A stretch of DNA of 5,747 bases from positions 1,677-7,423 of the forward strand of contig JAQTYS010000130.1 in NCBI GenBank assembly GCA_028688175.1, given 5' to 3'. Shown here piece by piece: positions 1 to 4,492 of the stretch. Position 1 is the stretch's first letter. Every line of letters begins with the position of its first letter. The stretch comes from Methanothrix sp. (GTDB taxonomy: Archaea > Halobacteriota > Methanosarcinia > Methanotrichales > Methanotrichaceae). The notes beneath the pieces are model-generated. The model searched no databases and was not told where the DNA came from. It saw nothing but the letters and a program-made list of their open reading frames with translations. The position numbers were made by a program, and so were the translations under genes.

Positions 1-1828
1 TTCGTCCCAGGCTGATGAGTGCCCCGGCTCTTGAAACATAATAGCTTGGCTCTTTGGGGTTGAGCTCGATAGCTTTCTCGAAAGCATCAAGGGATTCATT
101 TAACTTGCCCATACCGCGGAACGCATTGCCTTTGTTAATCCAGTTATTTCCGTCCGTTGGACTCAACTCGATTGCTCTGTCATAAGCTTTCAGCGCTTCA
201 TCCTGCCTGCCCAGGCGTGCTAAAGCACTTGCTCTAGCGATATAGTAGCTCTGCTCTTCAGGATTAATTTGAATAGCCTTTTCAAACTGCCTGAGAGCCC
301 CGGTGGCATTATTATGATTATATAAAGCCCAGCCTTTGCTGATCCAGACACCAGGATCACTTGGATTTATCAAAGTGGCTTTATCATAAGCTTCTAAAGA
401 CTCATTATCCTCTCCGAGCTTTGCCAGTATGCCGGCTTTGGCAACCCAGGCATTGGAGGCTCTTGGGTCCAACTGAATAGCCCTGATGAATGCCTTGAGC
501 GACTCATTGCTTTTGCCTTTACTGTCGAGCGCATATCCTTTAGCTATCCACGCGTTAGGATCTGTTAGATCTTTGCTATACTTCGGATTGCTTGCATAAT
601 CTGGATTTATCTTTATAGCTCTGTTATAAGCATCAATTGATTCACTGTAATTACCAAGGTCTTCCAGAATTTCGCCCTTCTTGATCCATACGCTCGCATC
701 CGTTGGATCTAATTCGAAGGCTCTATCAAGCGCTGCAAATGATTCATTGTATCTGCCCAGCAAATAGCGGATATTTCCAACATTTTTCCAGGCAGTTACA
801 TATTCCGGATTTATCTCTATGGCATTTTCATAGCTCTGGCTGGCCTCTTCGTTCTTGCCCAGCATCCCTAATATATCGCCCTTCTTGTTCCAGGCCAGCG
901 CATTTTTTGAGTCTATTGCTATTGATTGGTTGTATAATTCTAGGGATTTATTGTAATCGCCTGATCTTTCATAATTGAGCCCTTTTATAATCCAAGCATT
1001 CGCATCTTTTAGATTATTAATATTATCTTTGTGCTCGGGATACTTTGCAGATACCATAACAGCTTCATCATATGCGCTGGCCGCATCAGCATTCTTTCCC
1101 AGCAGGCTTTGTACATTGCCTTTGTCAATCCATGCCAGTGCCAGTTCCCGATCCAGCCGGATGGCTTTTTCATAAGCTTGCAGGGATTCATTGTACATCC
1201 CCATCCGCTCCAGACCACGGCCTTTGTCATACCAGGCATTAGCAAATCTCGGATCTAACTCGATGGCTTTATCGTAAGCCTTGATTGAATCATTATGCTT
1301 TCCCAGGGCTTGAAGTACATTTCCTCTGCTATCCCAGGCCTGGGCCAATCCCGGGTCAAGCTCAACGGCTCTGTCATAGGCCTTGCCTGACTTGTCAAAG
1401 GATCCCAGATTTTGCAGCGCATCTCCCAGGCTGCTGTATGCCGTTGCCGATCCCGGCTCCAGCTTGATTACTTTTTCGTAGGCTTTGATGGCATCATTGT
1501 AAGAACCCAATTCCATGAAAGCATTGCCCAGGTTCTCGTATGCCTCTACATATTTCGGATCCAGCTCGATGGCTTTTTCAAAAGCTCTGATAGATTCATT
1601 ATACAATTCCCAATACAAAAGTGCATAACCCTTACCGTTCCATGCCTCTGCAAAATTCGGATCCAGTTCGATTGATTTATTATAGGCTTTGATGGCCTGT
1701 TCATAGGATTTTATTTTGGTGAAATCGTCTCCTATTTTAAGCCAATCACTGGCTGAGTATCCCTGAGCCAAGGCTATGGGACAGAGCACAAGCAGTGATA
1801 TCAAGGCTATGATAAATATGCGCTTCAT
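1..1828 (-). CDS. Exported tetratricopeptide-repeat (TPR) protein, 3' end outside window
   Basis: Translating the minus strand from the ATG at 1828 gives 609 uninterrupted codons that leave the window at position 2. Residues 1-22 (MKRIFIIALISLLVLCPIALAQ) form a signal peptide: a short basic start, a hydrophobic core and an ALA-Q cleavage-like end. The rest is 16 complete TPR units plus part of a 17th. Most are 34 residues long, with the signature W-x(2)-KG near the start of helix A, LG-x-Y/N-x-E at the turn, and A-Y/F-x-x-AI-x-L/I-x-P at the end of helix B. Units 7 and 11 are lengthened by about 12 residues (near 264-275 and 412-424). TPR superhelices bind peptides or proteins, so this is likely an extracellular or envelope scaffold; the partner is unknown. 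A weak ribosome site AAGGTG (1833-1838) lies 4 nt before the ATG. An insertion sequence lies about 75 bases upstream. The TPR call is firm; the function is not. Confidence 0.93.
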   Translation of the reverse strand, partial: MKRIFIIALISLLVLCPIALAQGYSASDWLKIGDDFTKIKSYEQAIKAYNKSIELDPNFAEAWNGKGYALLYWELYNESIRAFEKAIELDPKYVEAYENLGNAFMELGSYNDAIKAYEKVIKLEPGSATAYSSLGDALQNLGSFDKSGKAYDRAVELDPGLAQAWDSRGNVLQALGKHNDSIKAYDKAIELDPRFANAWYDKGRGLERMGMYNESLQAYEKAIRLDRELALAWIDKGNVQSLLGKNADAASAYDEAVMVSAKYPEHKDNINNLKDANAWIIKGLNYERSGDYNKSLELYNQSIAIDSKNALAWNKKGDILGMLGKNEEASQSYENAIEINPEYVTAWKNVGNIRYLLGRYNESFAALDRAFELDPTDASVWIKKGEILEDLGNYSESIDAYNRAIKINPDYASNPKYSKDLTDPNAWIAKGYALDSKGKSNESLKAFIRAIQLDPRASNAWVAKAGILAKLGEDNESLEAYDKATLINPSDPGVWISKGWALYNHNNATGALRQFEKAIQINPEEQSYYIARASALARLGRQDEALKAYDRAIELSPTDGNNWINKGNAFRGMGKLNESLDAFEKAIELNPKEPSYYVSRAGALISLGR

Positions 1829-1903
1829 ACGGCACCTTAGAACTGGTACTCTCTCTTTGTGAGCTTCGTGTGCTTTGTGGTGAAAGTTGTAAACTCCAGG
1901 GAT

Positions 1904-1931
1904 TATAGTTAAAAACCAAACTTTTTATACC
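1904..1931 (+). repeat. Left terminal inverted repeat of the IS630 element
   Basis: Read inward on the plus strand it begins TATAGTT and ends CTTTTTATACC. It matches the reverse complement of 2927-2954 at 21 of 28 positions. The transposase stop codon (1909-1911) falls inside it. Confidence 0.85.
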
Positions 1932-2418
1932 AATTTGCTCCTCCAAGAAAGCGTTCTATCCAATATCCTGCAAAGCTTAGCTTTGAAGCATTTTCGAGAA
2001 AAGAATCGCGAATTAGGGCCCTCATGTGATCGATATCTCGGACAAAGATACGAGAGATTACCCTCTTTATGCTCTTCCATATATATTCGATAGGATTCAA
2101 ATCAGGGGAATATTTTGGTAGGAAAACTAGATTAATGCGGTTATCTTTTGCAATTTGTCTCGTATAATCTGCCTTTGGATTTTTTTCCCGTATTGTTATT
2201 AGAAATTCACTTACATCTTCTTTTTTTGAATGTTCTTTGAAATCAATGACAGATGTTCCATTGAGCATGTAACAGCCAAATGCATTAGCTTTTATCTTAT
2301 CTGTATTTTTGCAGATAACTGGTTTGCTAAAAGACCAAAGACGTTGAGTATTTGCCGTTGTTTGTGGCGACGATTCATCCATAATACCAATAATCACTTC
2401 TTTGTCCATTATTGGCAA
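1909..2418 (-). CDS. IS630 transposase, C-terminal DDE part, catalytic segment missing
   Basis: This is the catalytic half of the same transposase, in the same frame as the N-terminal part but separated by its TGA. The 2418 start is a TTG and is probably not a real start; the family sequence enters from upstream after a shift at the A7 tract 2421-2427. Residue D14 in GIMDESSPQTTANTQRLWSF is the first catalytic acid, and E111 in FLPKYSPDLNPIEYIWK is the third. The middle block, normally IVLDN-x-x-x-H about 34 residues before that Glu, is absent: NPKA (80-83) runs straight into DYTRQIAKDN. About 17 codons seem to have been lost in frame near 2164-2172. The C-terminal end (SFAGYWIERFL) is family-like. 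The enzyme is predicted inactive. Confidence 0.88.
   Translation of the reverse strand: MPIMDKEVIIGIMDESSPQTTANTQRLWSFSKPVICKNTDKIKANAFGCYMLNGTSVIDFKEHSKKEDVSEFLITIREKNPKADYTRQIAKDNRINLVFLPKYSPDLNPIEYIWKSIKRVISRIFVRDIDHMRALIRDSFLENASKLSFAGYWIERFLGGANWYKKFGF
1922..1929 (-). promoter_or_regulatory. Possible outward TATA box in the IS end, facing the TPR gene
   Basis: On the minus strand the left IS end reads TTGGTATAAAAAGTTTGG, with TATAAAAA about 95 nt before the TPR start codon at 1828. No better TATA-like sequence lies between the IS and the start codon. It may therefore supply the promoter of the TPR gene, but this is only a sequence match. Confidence 0.3.
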
Positions 2419-2460
2419 ACTTTTTTTAAAATTTCTTCGGCGTTCTTTGGCCTTCGATAA

Positions 2461-2904
2461 TCATGTGTAAATGGTTTGGTGCATCTCATGCCTATATTTT
2501 TTATTTTTTAAAATTATTCTTATCTGTTTGCTTGTATATTCTACTTTGAATTTATTAAAAATAAGCTCTCGAATCTCTTCGGTAGTCCATGTATCGTTTT
2601 GCTTAAGGAGTTCAACCAGATGTCCTTTCTGGGCATCAGTAAGCTTCGACGGTCGGCCACCTGCATATCGAGGAGTCAAGCCTTCGTAGCCCTTTTCATT
2701 CCACCTCTCTTGCCAAATATATCCAACACGCTTCGTTATTCCTACTAGCTTGGCTGATTCAGACACCAATTTCCCTTCATAACGATACTTGGAAAAATAC
2801 AATCTTCTTAGGACCTTTGTGTCGTCCTCAAGAGTTTTAATCCGTTTGTTAAGTTCATCGATACTCATATGATGTTCAATCTGGATCTCTACCGGGTGTG
2901 ACAT
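2461..2904 (-). CDS. IS630 transposase, N-terminal DNA-binding part (147 codons)
   Basis: This reading frame carries the DNA-binding half of an IS630-family transposase. Residues about 14-35 look helical. Residues about 44-76 (KLVSESAKLVGITKRVGYIW and following) form a helix-turn-helix. GGRPSKLT (82-89) is the usual linker, followed by a second winged-helix region to about residue 135 (TWTTEEIRELI, YTSKQIRIILKN). The frame then drifts out of register. After the A-tract at 2497-2502 the family-like sequence THDYRRPKNAEEILKK continues in the +1 frame, while this frame reads seven unrelated residues to a TGA at 2461-2463. The ATG at 2904 has no Shine-Dalgarno, but a TATA box lies 28 nt upstream, which fits a leaderless archaeal transcript. 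Identity is firm; whether it is ever translated together with the downstream part is uncertain. Confidence 0.88.
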   Translation of the reverse strand: MSHPVEIQIEHHMSIDELNKRIKTLEDDTKVLRRLYFSKYRYEGKLVSESAKLVGITKRVGYIWQERWNEKGYEGLTPRYAGGRPSKLTDAQKGHLVELLKQNDTWTTEEIRELIFNKFKVEYTSKQIRIILKNKKYRHEMHQTIYT

Positions 2905-2925
2905 ATTATATACTAAGTTAATAAT

Positions 2926-2937
2926 TAGTATAAATAG
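2926..2937 (-). promoter_or_regulatory. TATA box of the transposase gene
   Basis: The minus strand reads CTATTTATACTA, centred 28 nt before the transposase ATG at 2904. Archaeal TATA boxes sit about 26-27 nt before the transcription start, so the message would begin at or next to the ATG. This fits the missing ribosome site. Confidence 0.55.
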
Positions 2938-2954
2938 TTTAGTGCCGAACTATA
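2927..2954 (-). repeat. Right terminal inverted repeat of the IS630 element
   Basis: Read inward on the minus strand it begins TATAGTT and ends CTATTTATACT, the partner of 1904-1931. It overlaps the TATA box that probably drives the transposase. Confidence 0.85.
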
Positions 2955-3051
2955 ATCTCTTTGGCTCATGTGTATTTCGAATTTGCGTTCTTGGCAGTCG
3001 ATATGAAATAACCTCTAAAGCCCCGGCTATCCAGTCATCTCCTCTTATCAT
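2950..3051 (-). pseudogene. Short open frame beginning MIRGDDWIAGAL, cut off at the IS end
   Basis: An ATG at 3051 opens a 33-codon frame that reads MIRGDDWIAGAL and ends at a TAG inside the right IS terminal repeat. GAGG lies 2 nt before the ATG, close for a ribosome site. The first 12 codons recur at 4281 (minus) in the second M1 copy with three differences, all synonymous third-position changes. That hints this was once the start of a real gene, now truncated in both copies. I do not recognise the family. The alternative is a chance frame inside a noncoding repeat. Confidence 0.3.
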
Positions 3052-3155
3052 GGCCTCAATTCAGACGATGACCGACATAGCCGTCAACAAGCAACTGATT
3101 TCTTACGCACCTTCTTAATTTCGATAGTGATTTAAAAGCCTTTCGTATCGCATCC
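3017..3155 (+). repeat. Direct repeat module M1, copy A
   Basis: It aligns with 4247-4384 in the same orientation. The first 72 bases match at 65 positions without gaps. The remainder (from 3089) is less alike, with one single-base gap, but ends in a strongly conserved AAAAGCCTTTCG and GCATCC. Similarity may continue weakly to about 3215. An inverted repeat, CCAGTCATC (3031-3039) with GATGACCG (3067-3074), is kept in both copies. No known repeat family is recognised. Confidence 0.8.
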
Positions 3156-3275
3156 ACTTTGCCCAGAGATTTCGGATGCGACGTCCCTCCCGCGCATGAC
3201 CCAGGAGAGCTCGTTAAGTTTGAGCTCATATTCCTGGTGGCTGGGAATTTTGAGGATGTGACTTGCGCCTCGGCT
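3132..3275 (-). pseudogene. Possible remnant of an unidentified small protein gene
   Basis: This minus-strand frame between two stops has no plausible start codon but looks protein-like: SHILKIPSHQEYELKLNELS followed by WVMRGRDVASEISGQ. Many of its codons end in G or C, and it contains an amphipathic helix-like run. A competing longer frame (3056-3295, minus, GTG start) has a low-complexity, Ser-rich, less convincing translation. The frame ends inside repeat M1. I cannot name a family; a small DNA-binding protein or antitoxin is possible but unsupported. Confidence 0.25.
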
Positions 3276-3360
3276 TTATCCGGAGTTTTTATCACAATCC
3301 TTGAAGTGCAATAAGTGCTGACTACTTATTGATCAAGCCTAGCCAGTTACCTTCTCCAGC

Positions 3361-3450
3361 AACGATCAACATCCTTGGTCGCTCGCGGCCTTGAGCGACG
3401 CCCCTTGCAGCGCGCGACAGGCCACAAGGGCCGACTCGCGGTCACCCGGA
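3361..3450 (+). repeat. GC-rich direct repeat module M2, copy A
   Basis: It aligns without gaps to 4037-4126 (75 of 90 positions identical, by hand count). It is clearly richer in GC than its surroundings. It contains GGCCTTG (3388-3394) and CAAGGGCC (3425-3432), able to pair as an imperfect stem. The minus strand has an open frame, PGDRESALVACRALQGASLK, that is also open in copy B. It could be a structured RNA, a mobile-element relic or a fragment of coding sequence. Confidence 0.78.
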
Positions 3451-3764
3451 AAAAGAGCGTGGAATGAATCTTTCAGAGTATCCTACTACGATTACGCTCA
3501 CCACAATTCACAGGCATAAAATCCGTCGCTGGCCTCATGCATCGCGCCGTCCGCTAGCTTTTATTGATTACATCTAAAAACGTAACTCGATTAAAGTCGC
3601 ATCGTTTGATTGAAGTCTTAGTTAAGCTGGGGGTGTGAGCGGTGATTGGATACTGGTGGTTTACGGGAATAAAACCACAGAGGCGAGAAGCACACGGAGG
3701 ACGAACGACGGAGACGACTATTAGCTCTGAAACAGGCAGATGTTTTTTATTCGTTCCTATTTTC
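3451..3764. other. Stretch without a recognised gene
   Basis: I find no supported gene or RNA here. Short open frames on both strands are poor; one on the minus strand reads MHEASDGFYACELW and then meets several stops. The tract 3675-3716 is a purine-rich run of ACCACAGAGG / GCACACGGAGG-like units, resembling the tract next to the TPR gene. The sequence has the look of decayed intergenic DNA. Confidence 0.5.
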
Positions 3765-4038
3765 TTAGAGCATCTGCATGTTGTGATAATCAGGATGCCA
3801 GCATTTTATCCAATCTATATTGAAAAAATCCCTGTCATTCGTTGCCATGCTATTTATTCGATTAATCTTCATTGTTGCCATGCTTTTATCATGTTGAAAA
3901 GCGTCTCTGAAATAACCAGTGGAGATACAAATCCGCAATATCTTTCTTCTTCAATTCTCTTAATGAAATTATTGCATTCAGATCCATAGACGCGATCGTT
4001 CAAACTTTCTCAGCCTCATACTTCACAGAATAAATAAA
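3765..4038 (-). pseudogene. PIN-domain (VapC-like) toxin pseudogene
   Basis: Three minus-strand pieces in three different frames together read like a PIN-domain ribonuclease, the toxin of VapBC-type modules. Piece 1 (4003-4038), FIYSVKYEAEKV, matches the first strand and helix after the usual xDTN/xDSN motif, which is lost at the junction with repeat M2. Piece 2 (about 3871-3997) reads YGSECNNFIKRIEEERY then GFVSPLVISETLF, with the conserved acidic Glu of the S-E-x-L motif, and stops at TGA 3869-3871. Piece 3 (3765-3848) reads ATNDRDFFNIDWIKCWHP to a TAA; TND-x-DF is the last acidic motif of the domain. Around 60 codons between SETLF and ATND, including the ADALH-type motif, are missing. No antitoxin is visible. 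The gene is clearly dead. The family call rests on motif recognition by eye. Confidence 0.68.
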
Positions 4039-4126
4039 CGATCGACGGCCTTGGCCGATCGCGGCCTTGAGCGACGACCGAGGCAGCGCACGGCAGGCCA
4101 CAAAGGCCGACTCGCGGCAGCCCGGA
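4037..4126 (+). repeat. GC-rich direct repeat module M2, copy B
   Basis: Second copy of 3361-3450, same orientation, no gaps. GGCCTT (4063-4068) can pair perfectly with AAGGCC (4103-4108). On the minus strand the open frame PGCRESAFVACRALPRSSLK runs directly and in frame into the first PIN-toxin piece (FIYSV). The repeat edge is therefore also the edge where the toxin's start was lost. Confidence 0.78.
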
Positions 4127-4246
4127 AGAAATGGCGAGGCAATATCCGGCCTCGCTGATATTTGTCTATTGGATAAATCTCTCGAGATCATACCTGAATA
4201 CGATGCCAAATTAGTTGATATTGTAGGTTATATCAGAATATTTCCC

Positions 4247-4384
4247 AAAGCCCCAGCTATCCAGTCATCCCCTCTTATCATGCCCTCAATTCAGATGATG
4301 ACCGACTTAACCGTCAATAGCAGCCGTTTTACTACCTACTCTCCTAATTTCAGTAGTGCAATAAAAGCCTTTCGCAACGCATCC
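4247..4384 (+). repeat. Direct repeat module M1, copy B
   Basis: Second copy of 3017-3155, same orientation, about 90 percent identical over the first 72 bases. The inverted repeat CCAGTCATC (4261-4269) / GATGACCG (4297-4304) is preserved. It lies upstream of the C45-like gene. On the plus strand it is open in that gene's frame, so an ATG at 4280 could extend the protein N-terminally by 71 residues. In copy A the same frame is closed by a stop. Confidence 0.8.
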
Positions 4385-4462
4385 TGCCTCCTGGAGATTC
4401 AGACACACCTTGCCCATCTGCGTCTTTCCCATCCCAGATTAAAAGAGCTTTCAGGCCAAGTG

Positions 4463-4471
4463 TTTTATATC
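4463..4471 (+). promoter_or_regulatory. TATA box of the C45-like gene
   Basis: TTTTATATC is centred about 26 nt before the ATG at 4493, the distance expected between an archaeal TATA box and a transcript starting at the ATG. No Shine-Dalgarno precedes that ATG. This favours 4493 as a leaderless start over the in-frame ATG at 4280. Confidence 0.45.
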
Positions 4472-4492
4472 CACAGTACTAACATCTCCAAT

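Larger units (their letters stand above)
1904..2954 (-). mobile_element. IS630-family insertion sequence, about 1.05 kb, probably defective
   Basis: The element is bounded by imperfect terminal inverted repeats (21 of 28 positions match) that both begin TATAGTT when read inward. A TA dinucleotide at each end fits the TA target duplication typical of the IS630/Tc1-mariner superfamily. The exact outer edge is uncertain by a few bases because GAT follows on both sides. It encodes one transposase on the minus strand, split by frame disruptions, whose stop codon lies inside the left repeat. The length is normal for the family. It sits between the TPR gene and a decayed intergenic zone. With a deleted catalytic segment and two frame shifts, it could move only if supplied with transposase in trans. 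Confidence 0.88.

Noticed and set aside
703..1675. Several plus-strand frames of 60-91 codons
   Set aside because: They are antisense to the TPR array and Cys/His/Ser/Pro rich, as expected for shadows of that repeat.
3017..3100. Box C/D-type guide RNA in M1 (ATGATGA-like C box near CTGA)
   Set aside because: The C-box-like sequence is complete only in copy B (ATGATGA) and altered in copy A. No consistently placed D box is shared by the two copies.
3056..3295. 79-codon minus-strand frame with a GTG start
   Set aside because: The translation is low-complexity and Ser/Lys rich. It runs through M1, and the equivalent frame in the second M1 copy is broken by stops. A neighbouring frame looks more protein-like.
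3642..3989. 115-codon plus-strand frame with a GTG start
   Set aside because: It lies antisense across the PIN-toxin relic, has no recognisable domain, and its composition looks like a reverse-strand translation.
4000..4209. 69-codon minus-strand frame as a gene
   Set aside because: It is a join of unrelated upstream DNA, repeat M2 and the first piece of the broken PIN toxin, not one gene.
2955..4490. CRISPR array
   Set aside because: The repeats are long, few, diverged and irregularly spaced; no short regular repeat-spacer pattern exists.
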